From the NCBI RefSeq assembly GCF_007995015.1, contig NZ_VORB01000005.1, forward strand, positions 225,086 to 289,085: a stretch of DNA of 64,000 nucleotides. The letters are read 5' to 3'. Position 1 is the first letter of the stretch. Each line of letters begins with the position of its first letter. Positions 35,006 through 44,500 of this stretch are shown piece by piece. Source of the stretch: Luteibaculum oceani. GTDB taxonomy: Bacteria > Bacteroidota > Bacteroidia > Flavobacteriales_D > Luteibaculaceae. The notes below the pieces were generated by a model. The model was given only the letters and a program-made list of their open reading frames with translations. It made no database searches and was not told the DNA's origin. The position numbers and the translations under genes were made by a program.

Positions 35006-36295
35006 ATGAGGTACGAAAACATAGGTAAGGACCTATTTATTAAGAATCGGAAGAAATTTATGGCTAAAATGGAACCCAAGAGTATTGCGGTTTTTTTCAG
35101 CAACGACATTCTTCCGACCAATGCCGATGGTACACTACCTTTTCGTCAGAACAACGATCTTTTCTACTTGTGTGGAGTAGATCAAGAGGAAACCATCCTT
35201 GTTTTGTTCCCCGACGCACCAGACCCTGCCCTTAGAGAGGTTCTTTTTGTAAGAGAAACTAACGAACATATAGCCGTTTGGGAAGGTGAAAAATTGGATA
35301 AAGACAGTGCTACCGAGCAAACGGGTGTAGAAACCGTAGTCTGGACCAAAGACTTTGATGCTAAAATTAAACAACTGGCTTTCTCTGCTAGCTCAATTTA
35401 TCTCAACAGCAACGAGCATCTTAGGGCTGCTACCGAGGTTGAAACTCGCGAAGAGCGATTAAATAAAGAGCTAATTAAAAAATTCCCACTTCACAATGTC
35501 CTAAGGGCGGCTCCTATTATGCACGACCTTAGAGCTAAAAAAGAAGACCGAGAAGTTGAGTTGATGCGCAAGGCCTGCAACATTACCGAGAAAGGGTTTA
35601 GAAGGTTGTTATCCTTTGTAAAACCAGGGGTAATGGAATATGAGATCGAGGCGGAATTAATGCATGAATTCCTACGAAATAGATCCAGAGGATTTGCATA
35701 TACCCCGATTATTGCCTCTGGAGCTAATGCTTGTGTTCTGCACTACATTGAAAATAAAGGCGCTTGTAATGACGGAGATCTAATTCTTTTAGACGTTGGA
35801 GCAGAATATGCCAATTACGCTTCCGACATGAGTAGAACCATTCCTGTAAACGGAAGATTTACAGACCGCCAAAAAGCGGTTTACAATGCCGTTTTAAAGG
35901 TGCAACGCGATGCTATGAATATTCTTAGACCGGGAATTACCCTTCCAGAATATCACAAAGAGGTGGGTAAAATGATGGAGGCACAGTTATTAGACCTTAA
36001 ACTGCTTGACAAAACGGACATTAAAAACCAAAACCCTGAATGGCCAGCATACAAAAAGTACTTTATGCATGGTACCTCTCACTACATCGGTTTAGATGTT
36101 CACGATGTCGGTTCATGGTCCGACCCAATTAACGTTGGTAATGTATTCACGGTGGAACCTGGAATTTATATCCCAGAGGAAAATTTAGGAGTAAGGCTAG
36201 AAAACGACATCTTGATTTCCAAAGACGGTTACGACGACCTGATGGGAAATATTCCAATTGAAGCAGAAGAAATAGAAGAGTTGATGAACGCCTAA
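35006..36295 (+). CDS. pepP: Xaa-Pro aminopeptidase (M24B, aminopeptidase P)
   Basis: 429 residues from the ATG at 35006 (MRYENIGKDLFIKNRKKFM). An N-terminal aminopeptidase P domain with PFRQNNDLFYLCGVDQEE, then the M24 metalloprotease domain: Asp in LLDVGAEYANYASDMSRTI (two ligands), His in HGTSHYIGLDVHD, Glu in VEPGIYIPEE and Glu in VRLENDIL. It removes N-terminal residues in front of proline. The open frame extends to 34931, but the promoter box at 34970 lies inside that extension. It converges on the first giant adhesin with eight bases between the stops. Confidence 0.93.
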   Translation: MRYENIGKDLFIKNRKKFMAKMEPKSIAVFFSNDILPTNADGTLPFRQNNDLFYLCGVDQEETILVLFPDAPDPALREVLFVRETNEHIAVWEGEKLDKDSATEQTGVETVVWTKDFDAKIKQLAFSASSIYLNSNEHLRAATEVETREERLNKELIKKFPLHNVLRAAPIMHDLRAKKEDREVELMRKACNITEKGFRRLLSFVKPGVMEYEIEAELMHEFLRNRSRGFAYTPIIASGANACVLHYIENKGACNDGDLILLDVGAEYANYASDMSRTIPVNGRFTDRQKAVYNAVLKVQRDAMNILRPGITLPEYHKEVGKMMEAQLLDLKLLDKTDIKNQNPEWPAYKKYFMHGTSHYIGLDVHDVGSWSDPINVGNVFTVEPGIYIPEENLGVRLENDILISKDGYDDLMGNIPIEAEEIEELMNA

Positions 36296-36303
36296 TCCGC
36301 GTT

Positions 36304-39300
36304 TTATCTTATCAAATGAACCGACCCGGTACGGACTTTTTTAAGTTCTATCGGGTCGCTTATTATTAGCCTCCAACCATATATACCTCCAGGTAATTCC
36401 TGTCCAGTATCCAGAAGGGTACCGTCCCAAGGATTTGCGAGAGGATCGTGGCTTTTATACACTACTTCTCCCCACCTATTAAATATCTCCAAGTAAAGCG
36501 TTTCCCTATCTAAATTTTCACCCAGAATAAGGAAAACATCATTTTTACCATCCTTATTTTCTGGCGTAAATGCATTGGGAACAAAGAGCCTAGTTTCGGG
36601 GATTACCTCGAAGGTTGTAGACAGTTGAGCTGGACAACCAAAGTTACTTTCAACAGCCACTTTTACTCCAAAGTATCCTGGCATTAAATCCAAATTATAG
36701 GTCAAAATATCTGTGGCGCTAACTGCGATGGTATCACCATTTTCCTGATTATACAATATCCAGTTTTGACGGGAAATTGGGGTACTACTGTTGTAAAAGA
36801 ATTGATACGGACCGTTTAATTCAGTGGGAATTTCCGGGTCTAAGCTTAAACTTAACCTTGGAATAGGATACACCTCTATCGCATTAGTACTGTCAATCTC
36901 GTCTTTACAGCCATCTGGTGAAACCACACTTTGCTTGATGCTGTAATTTCCATTCCACAATTTTAATTCTCCAGCCTTTGTAGGTGATCCGTTTAAGAAA
37001 AACAAAGAGCTAGTTGTATTTACCGAAGTGTCGGTCAAAATTGCTATTAGGGGCTCACAACCTTTAGTTGGTGAAGGCGAAAGATTGAATCCAGCTTGGG
37101 CCGGTTCAAAAAATGAAATATCCAAAGTATCAAAAGCTGGTGTGGAGCATTTATCCTCTAGGCGAACAAACAACTTAAAATCTTTCCCACTATTATCGAA
37201 CTGGAAATTAAGAGGGTTGGCAACAATACTATCCAACCAAATAAATTGGTAATCGTTGGGAATACCTCCACCTGCGCTGGCGAGGTAACTATCGCTGGTA
37301 TTGGGGCATAATTTCGAATTCCCTGAAATTTCTACCTCCAATGCGGGAAGCTTGTTTAAACGGAACAAGGTGCTATCCGATCGACATCCCTTACTATCGT
37401 ATATCCAAAAATAAGATGACAATGAACTATCCGTTCGCAGGGTATCATTGATTACGCCAAAATCCGGAAATTCTACCTGGTATGGAGCTCCATTTCCACC
37501 CGTAACCGCTGGGAAAAAGGCAAAGGTTTGACCATCGCAAAAATCGAAGTCCAAATTTGAGACTGCCTCCACTTTTGAGGGCTCAGCAACCATTACTTGT
37601 GCACTCGCTATACATCCATCAACATCTTCTGCTTGGATGGAATAATTACCTGCTTTTAAACCCTGAAATTGGTTGTTTTGGAATGTGGTTGGCCCCTGAA
37701 CTTGAAAAGGACCTGTTCCACCAGTAATAGAGTCGATATAAATAACCCCATCTGAAAAACCAAAACAGGATACGGAGTCTACCGAAAAATGTAAAGTTGG
37801 ACCTTGAATTTCTGGAACAAAAAAGGAAGCTGAAAAGGTACAACCTTTGGCATCGGTTAGGGTAAAACTGTGGTTTCCAGTGGATAAATTTAAATTCTGA
37901 TTCCCACTACTTCCATCGCTCCAGGAAACAGAGTAGGGCGCCGTGCCTCCAATGATATTATTAATTAATGCCCCACCATTTTGTTGGTTACATTTTTCGC
38001 TTTCAATTTGGTAGGTTGCATAGAGCGAATCGGGCTCACCAATAAAAAAAAGGGTATCAAAGGTACAGCCTAAATTATCTGAAATATCGAGGCGATAAGT
38101 TCCCGTACAAAGGGCTGGAAAATTACCAGAACTACTGCTCAAGGTGGAATCCAACAAATAAGAAAACCCGAGGTCTGTCCCCCCCGTTGCCTGAAATAGT
38201 GCTTGCCCATCGCAGGTTTTAAAACACTTCGCACTATCAATTTGGAAATTAAACAAGGAAACCGGCTCTAGAACCCTAAATTTCAGAGAGTCTTTGTCCG
38301 GGCAAGCCGCATCGATTTCGTAATAAACCGTGTAAAGATTGGGAGCAAGCGATTGAACCTCCAAAACACCGTTATTATCGACTGCCATACCAGACCATAC
38401 TCCCCCTCCTGAGTTGGTTGATAAAGTATCGTTTGGAGCGCCAAAACAGTATGAACCGGGCGAATTTTTTATGCTCGCATCAACCCGCTGAAAAATGGGA
38501 ATTGCAATTTGACCCGTATCTCCACAGAGCCCTCCTATGGTATATTTTATGTGGGCAGTATCTCCAGTAACCAAAGCAGGATCTAGAATACCATTTTGGG
38601 CATTTACTATTCCATCTCCAGACCAAACCCCACCCACATCAACGGCGCTTAAGCTTATTAATCCTGTGTCGTTACAAAGCATTTCTATGGGTTGGATACT
38701 CGCATCTAATTTGCTGGTTACCCTTACCAAAATAGTGTCCTTATCTGGGCAGTTATTCTGAAATTCGTAATAAAGTGGATGTTCACCTTCCCCCGCCAAT
38801 TTCGGATCGAAAACACCACTATTAGAGACACCCGTTCCCGACCAAACACCACCGCTGTTTTTCGATTGCATTTGAACTGGGTCTTCCAATATACAAACGG
38901 TTTGTGGTCCTATTATTTGGGCGTCGTTTTGTTGAAATACGGTTATAGTTCTCGATTGAAAATCTCCACATAAACCATCTAGGTTGTAGCTTATAGTGTG
39001 TGTTCCAACCCCTGCAACTTGAGGGTCGAATTTTCCATTTGAAACGCCCGGACCACTCCAGACACCTCCGGCCTCATTTGCTACCAAAACCAATGGGTCA
39101 TCTTCTGAACAAACTTTGGTCGGCAAAGTGAAATTTGCATTTTTCCTTCTCCGCACTTCGATTTGTATGGTGTCTGCCGAGGGACATTTTCCATCAAATC
39201 GATAAATAATTTGATGTTGCCCTACTCCTGCATTAGCGGGATTAAAGGTTCCGTTTTGGCTGTCTATTATCCCAGGCCCTACCCAGGTACCACCCGAACT

Positions 39301-41487
39301 TGATGCACTTAAATTAAATGCTCCTCTATCACTACAAACCACAGAGACAGGACTTATAGTGGGATTGAAATATGGATGAACCGTAATGATCTTTTTAACG
39401 GTATCGCCACAATTTCCCTTTATGAGATAGGTTATTTCGTGTTCACCAGGTCCAGCAATTTGGGGACTAAATTTATTCCCCGAAAAAATACCATTTCCCG
39501 AGAACGTTCCCGAAGCTGAAACGGTCGAAAGTGTTACTTCGCCATCGTTTTCACACATCTCCGAGGGGGCGGTGAAATCAGCATTTGCCTTATTGATTAC
39601 ACGCAATTTCAACACCTTTTCGGAGGGGCAAACGCCCGCGAATGAATGTACAATAATGTGTTCTCCAATACCCGCTTGAGAAGGATTGAAAACCCCAGTA
39701 GTGGGATTTATCCCTGGTCCACTCCACGAACCCCCTTTTTCAACTGCCACCAATTGGAATGGAGGATCGGTTAAACAGAAATTTCCAGGTTGCTGAACAT
39801 CTGGATTTTTCCTTCTAACCACGGTAATATCCACCATATCTGATGCCGGGCAAGGGTTACCAAATCCATAGGAAATGGTATGCGTACCGGGTCCTGCCAC
39901 CTGTGGATTGAAACTTCCATTTCCACTTACCCCTGGTCCCGTCCAACTTCCTCCAGCATCAACAGCCGTCAATTGATAAACAGGGTCATCGTTACATAAG
40001 GTGGGCACCTCATCGAGGGTCGGATCCTTTTGTCGATTAACTCTTACTTCAGAGGAAAATGATCGAGTGCAAACATTGGTAACGGAATAGGTTAAGGAAT
40101 GAGGAGAACTTTCCCAACCAGCTAGTTTGGGGTCGAAAAAATAGTTTGGCGCACTTCCTGTAAGTCCAGGCCCCGACAGCACTCCACCAGAAGGAGACAC
40201 ATTAACTGGCACAGGGTCATCATTAGAGCAAAATGGACCTATAGGAACTATTTTAGGATCAGGTTCTGGAACTACCTCATAACTCGAAGAGTCCCTATAC
40301 ACACAACCATCTGCATCGGTAATTTCCATAACCACCTTATTGGTTCCCAATACGGTGCCCTTCCTACTAAAATTACTTTGGTTAACTATGGTATTTCCCT
40401 CAAACTGCCACTCCAAATAATTTATAGTGGTTCCATTTACCACACTTGTATTTGAAACTGCGATGAAATCGTTCTGACAGATTTCAGTTGGATCAATTTT
40501 TAAAGAAGGATTAATCGTTCCTCGAGGAGGATCTATCTTTTTGGTAAGGGTAAATGGACAGGAACTATTTGAAGTTGAGAAAGGAACCATTTCACATTGG
40601 TAAGTCCCCGGTGTATTGATTACCAAATTTTCATCCGTGCCAATGATAAAGCTTCCACCCTCTAACCTTTTCCAAGCATAGGATTTCATTCCGGGAGGTG
40701 CGTTTAATGTTAATTCTTCTCCAGGGCAAATGACGTCCTTGGCACTAGAAATTTTAGGTTCTTGGCAGGTGGCATCGATGTATGCATATCCCAAATGCGC
40801 CTCTTGACCACAATCGGAAGTCAGCACCTTTAATTTCACCGTTTTCCCCTTGTATTGCTGAAGGTTTATAGAAACAGGCGTCCAATCGCGGTAAAAATAA
40901 TCTTGGTATTTGGAGAACCCTGGCACTCCAGGTTGAGCCGCCACTACATATTGTATACAAGGCACCTCATTACCATCTGGATCGATAATATCCACCGAAA
41001 AAAATGGCCTTTCTCCGTAAGCATGATCCTGCGGATCCTGCAGTACGATGGCGAAATAAAGGGTAATAAGGGCGTTGAGCTCCGTTACTTGATACTCGTA
41101 TTCTAAAGAGGCTCCACGGGCATAAGCCTCAATTACGGTGGTGGCTCTGTAGTCTCCCAGTCTTGCTATATAACCACCTGCCAAGGGGCTACGCATGGCA
41201 ATCATAGGAACCAATGGGTCCTTACCGTTATTAAACGTTTTGGTAAGAATAGCGTGCTGGCCTTGCTGGGTATTTTGCCCCCCCTGCGGATCGATTCCAT
41301 TCCTGGCCTCGGGGCAGGACATATCGATTGATATTTGGTCGGTAACACATCCTACCTGACCTTTCCAACCTGAAAAATTACCGGCTTCAAAAGAAATATT
41401 ACCGCATTGAGCCCAAAGCATATTGCATATCATCGCAAGCCACATGGCTAGCGCGCAACGCAACATATTTTGTTTGATTGGCTCCAT
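36304..41487 (-). CDS. giant T9SS-secreted adhesin with GG-W repeats, SprB repeats and gliding CTD
   Basis: 1,727 residues. A signal segment (about 1-27) leads to an N-terminal beta-sandwich-like domain (about 28-245; TSDCGQEAHLGYAYIDATC), shared with the downstream paralogue. A PKD-like segment follows (about 330-410). About nine tandem units of roughly 75-85 residues then run from 410 to 1060, each with a GGxWSGPGV core, FdPxxAGxGxH and CPxxDT. Three SprB-like units (about 1070-1300) and a type-B gliding-motility C-terminal sorting domain (about 1637-1727; FVPNAFTPENKDGKNDVF, NRWGEVVY) complete it. Secreted through T9SS and attached to the surface; binding target unknown. Its promoter box is at 41524. 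Confidence 0.88.
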   Translation of the reverse strand: MEPIKQNMLRCALAMWLAMICNMLWAQCGNISFEAGNFSGWKGQVGCVTDQISIDMSCPEARNGIDPQGGQNTQQGQHAILTKTFNNGKDPLVPMIAMRSPLAGGYIARLGDYRATTVIEAYARGASLEYEYQVTELNALITLYFAIVLQDPQDHAYGERPFFSVDIIDPDGNEVPCIQYVVAAQPGVPGFSKYQDYFYRDWTPVSINLQQYKGKTVKLKVLTSDCGQEAHLGYAYIDATCQEPKISSAKDVICPGEELTLNAPPGMKSYAWKRLEGGSFIIGTDENLVINTPGTYQCEMVPFSTSNSSCPFTLTKKIDPPRGTINPSLKIDPTEICQNDFIAVSNTSVVNGTTINYLEWQFEGNTIVNQSNFSRKGTVLGTNKVVMEITDADGCVYRDSSSYEVVPEPDPKIVPIGPFCSNDDPVPVNVSPSGGVLSGPGLTGSAPNYFFDPKLAGWESSPHSLTYSVTNVCTRSFSSEVRVNRQKDPTLDEVPTLCNDDPVYQLTAVDAGGSWTGPGVSGNGSFNPQVAGPGTHTISYGFGNPCPASDMVDITVVRRKNPDVQQPGNFCLTDPPFQLVAVEKGGSWSGPGINPTTGVFNPSQAGIGEHIIVHSFAGVCPSEKVLKLRVINKANADFTAPSEMCENDGEVTLSTVSASGTFSGNGIFSGNKFSPQIAGPGEHEITYLIKGNCGDTVKKIITVHPYFNPTISPVSVVCSDRGAFNLSASSSGGTWVGPGIIDSQNGTFNPANAGVGQHQIIYRFDGKCPSADTIQIEVRRRKNANFTLPTKVCSEDDPLVLVANEAGGVWSGPGVSNGKFDPQVAGVGTHTISYNLDGLCGDFQSRTITVFQQNDAQIIGPQTVCILEDPVQMQSKNSGGVWSGTGVSNSGVFDPKLAGEGEHPLYYEFQNNCPDKDTILVRVTSKLDASIQPIEMLCNDTGLISLSAVDVGGVWSGDGIVNAQNGILDPALVTGDTAHIKYTIGGLCGDTGQIAIPIFQRVDASIKNSPGSYCFGAPNDTLSTNSGGGVWSGMAVDNNGVLEVQSLAPNLYTVYYEIDAACPDKDSLKFRVLEPVSLFNFQIDSAKCFKTCDGQALFQATGGTDLGFSYLLDSTLSSSSGNFPALCTGTYRLDISDNLGCTFDTLFFIGEPDSLYATYQIESEKCNQQNGGALINNIIGGTAPYSVSWSDGSSGNQNLNLSTGNHSFTLTDAKGCTFSASFFVPEIQGPTLHFSVDSVSCFGFSDGVIYIDSITGGTGPFQVQGPTTFQNNQFQGLKAGNYSIQAEDVDGCIASAQVMVAEPSKVEAVSNLDFDFCDGQTFAFFPAVTGGNGAPYQVEFPDFGVINDTLRTDSSLSSYFWIYDSKGCRSDSTLFRLNKLPALEVEISGNSKLCPNTSDSYLASAGGGIPNDYQFIWLDSIVANPLNFQFDNSGKDFKLFVRLEDKCSTPAFDTLDISFFEPAQAGFNLSPSPTKGCEPLIAILTDTSVNTTSSLFFLNGSPTKAGELKLWNGNYSIKQSVVSPDGCKDEIDSTNAIEVYPIPRLSLSLDPEIPTELNGPYQFFYNSSTPISRQNWILYNQENGDTIAVSATDILTYNLDLMPGYFGVKVAVESNFGCPAQLSTTFEVIPETRLFVPNAFTPENKDGKNDVFLILGENLDRETLYLEIFNRWGEVVYKSHDPLANPWDGTLLDTGQELPGGIYGWRLIISDPIELKKVRTGSVHLIR

Positions 41488-41523
41488 TGAGGTAAAGGTA
41501 AAAAAGCTTAATCGGCAATGTTA

Positions 41524-41531
41524 CAAAGTTA
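41524..41531 (-). promoter_or_regulatory. -7 promoter box of the first giant adhesin
   Basis: On the minus strand it reads TAACTTTG, an exact TAnnTTTG match, 36 bases before the ATG at 41487, within the 84-base gap between the two adhesins. So the second gene in the pair can be transcribed alone. Confidence 0.6.
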
Positions 41532-41571
41532 CTCATAATCAATTTCTTAGATTACCAATAGCAATTCAACG

Positions 41572-44500
41572 TTAACGTATGAGATTTACTCGACCGTTAA
41601 TAAACTTTTCATCGCCGTTTTCATCCAAATATTGAATACGCCAAACGTAAACTCCAGGTTTTACAATTTCACCTAAATATCTACCATCCCAGCCTCGGTT
41701 TATGTCGTCGGATTGGAATATCATTTCTCCCCAACGATTAAATACCATCATTTTGTAGCCTTCATCTCTTACATTAAAGACAACTGGTTTAAACTCATCG
41801 TTTGCACCATCCCCATTTGGTGTAAATCCATTGGGGACAAAAATATCGTGGGCTAACCTGATTTTTATTCTTGCCGAGGCACTATCAAGACAACCAAAAG
41901 GAGTAGCAACCCTTAAGTTTACATCTAGGGTGGTAGAATCGTCACCTACTACATAGGTGGCCGTTTTTTTGTTAAAAAAGTGTTCATCGATTACATCCCT
42001 GCTATTTGTAACCTGCCAGTTCCAATTAGAGATGTTGGCATTATCGAGGTTATAAACATTTACCACACCAGAATTAATATCCGGGCTGCTTGGCGACCAT
42101 TTTATTGTCGCATTCGGAAGTGGATGCGAAATAATTACATACTTTATAAGCTGCACATTTCTACAACCATACTTGTTAAAGGTTTCTATTTCTGCATTGT
42201 AATTACCAGCGGGCAAATTGGAAACTGTTGCGTTGTTTCCACTCATTATTTTGTCCTTCATCCCCGGCTTTTTTAGCACCCAATTCCAAGTTTGATTTTC
42301 TTGAGCGGTATCTGTTAACATGGTTGAAAATGGCTCACAACCATCTGTAAAAATCGGTTTTACCACCGGAAGGGGATGAAAGCTTACAGTGATTTGTTCT
42401 GTAACGTTTGGAGAACAACCATCGCTTAGCTCTACCTCCACAATTCTGGTATTATAAACATCTCCATACAGCTGATGTCTCAACTCGGGTCCGGTTCCAA
42501 TTTGGGCACCAGATTCATCGCGCCAAATGAAGGTATAATTACCATTTCCACCAGAGGCTGTTGCCGTAAAATTGACGTATTCTCCCGAGCAAATCGTTCT
42601 GGGTGTACCCTCTGCCGACAAGCTCAAAAGACTTCGTGTGGCAACCTCAAGCAAGGTAGTATCTGCTGGACAGTTATCTCTATCCCAAGCTGTAAAATAA
42701 TAATTAGTTGGATTGGAATAGCTAAGCTGGGAAGATGTACTTTCCGTGCTAGTGTCTGTATACCACTTGTACTGATATGGCGCCCCGTTTCCACCCATTG
42801 CAGCTCCATTAATTTGTTTTTGATCGTTTATGCAAATGGTATCTTTATCATACGGAATGTTAACTCTAACTGAACTTGGCTCAGATAAAGTCAGTGTTTT
42901 TTGATTTGCGCATCCAACTGCATCTTCTATTCTCCAAGTGTAAGTTCCGGGCGATAAATTGGCAGCCGTTGAGTTCGATTGCTGCACCCCATTTAGGAAG
43001 TGGTTTACATTTCCACTCACATCTTGAATATTACTAACCGTTAAAGTACCATCGTTAAATCCATTACAAGTAATATCGGCCCCGTTCAATGAAAAATCGG
43101 GTTGGGGCGAACTGGTAATGGTGAAATTCTGACTTAAGCTACAACCATTATCGTCGGTTAGAGTAACCGTATAGTTTCCTGCACTTAACCCTGATACTGA
43201 AGACGTAGTTTCTCCATTACTCCATATATAACTGTAGGGAGGCACACCCCCTTGAGGGTTTACAACTTGGGCATCACCATCACCAGAACCACAATTCTCA
43301 TTATTGGTATTCATTGAAAACTGAAGGGCTGGTGGCTGAGTAATTTGAGCCAAAGTATCAATAAAGCAGCCAATACTATCCGTTATTCTAATTTGTACCT
43401 GCCCAGCACTAAAACCACTTGGATTTGCCGTGTTGGCTCCAGAAGAGGGAGCTGGGGTGTACTGGAAACTCAGACTTCCCAACCCACCTTGATGATTAAT
43501 TTGAATACCTCCATCCACTCCATTATTACAGGTAACAGGATTTACGGTAAGCGAATTAATCACAATAGGACTGGCCACTGTAATTTCAATGGTAGAATCG
43601 CTTGGACAAAGCCCGGTAAACTCGTATCTAATTTGATGGGTTCCGGGTCCTGCCACACTTGGTTTAAAGAAAAAGTCATTTCCTCTAACTTCAATTCCAG
43701 TACCAGATATATTTCCTCCCGCAGGACTTGCAAAAACTTGCACCTCACCGGAGTTGTTACAAAGTGCTGAAATAGGGACAATATCAGCTCGTTTGTATTG
43801 TACCACCGTATAAATTACCGAGTCTAAACCTCCGCATATTCCCGATACGCGGTACATTATCTTATGGGTTCCTTCTCCCGCTAAAGCAGGATCGAAATAG
43901 TAATCGCCACCAACATTGGTTAAGCCCGTTCCAGACCAGCCGCCTCCACTTGGTGCTGCGGTTAGGCGTATGGTTCCATCCGTATCGCACAGCGAAGCAT
44001 TGGTATTATCAATATTAATTTGAGGCTTAGAGGTAACCTCTATTTGCATGGATTTTGTTAATGGACAAACCGCGTTAACTGTATAGGAAACCGTATGGGT
44101 TCCAACTCCAGCAACCGAAGGGTTAAATCCACCATTATCCTCGTCCACAATTCCAGGTCCATTCCATTTCCCACCAGGATAATCATTTTCAAGGGTGTAA
44201 ACCGTATCGGCATTACAAAAAGGACCGGCAGGGGTTAAGTCGAAAATTGGGCGTACCCCAACATAAATTTCTACAGAATCAGCTGCGGCGCAAGTTCCAG
44301 TAAACTCGTAAACCACTTTATGCAGGCCTTCATTTAAATTGGTTGGAGTAAAGATGGGTTTATTCGGGTCTTTTATTCCCTGACCTCTCCACTTACCCCC
44401 AGCATCGGTGGGATATAGGGTAACGGGGCCGCCATCGTTACAAACGGTATCTGGTGCCTGGAAAGTAGCAACTGGATTTTGAATTACACTTAATTCCACC

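Noticed and set aside
42475..42873. 132-codon open frame antisense to the second adhesin
   Set aside because: Lies inside the repeat-rich adhesin frame, with no promoter box and no recognisable motif; also 43345-43770 for the same reason.
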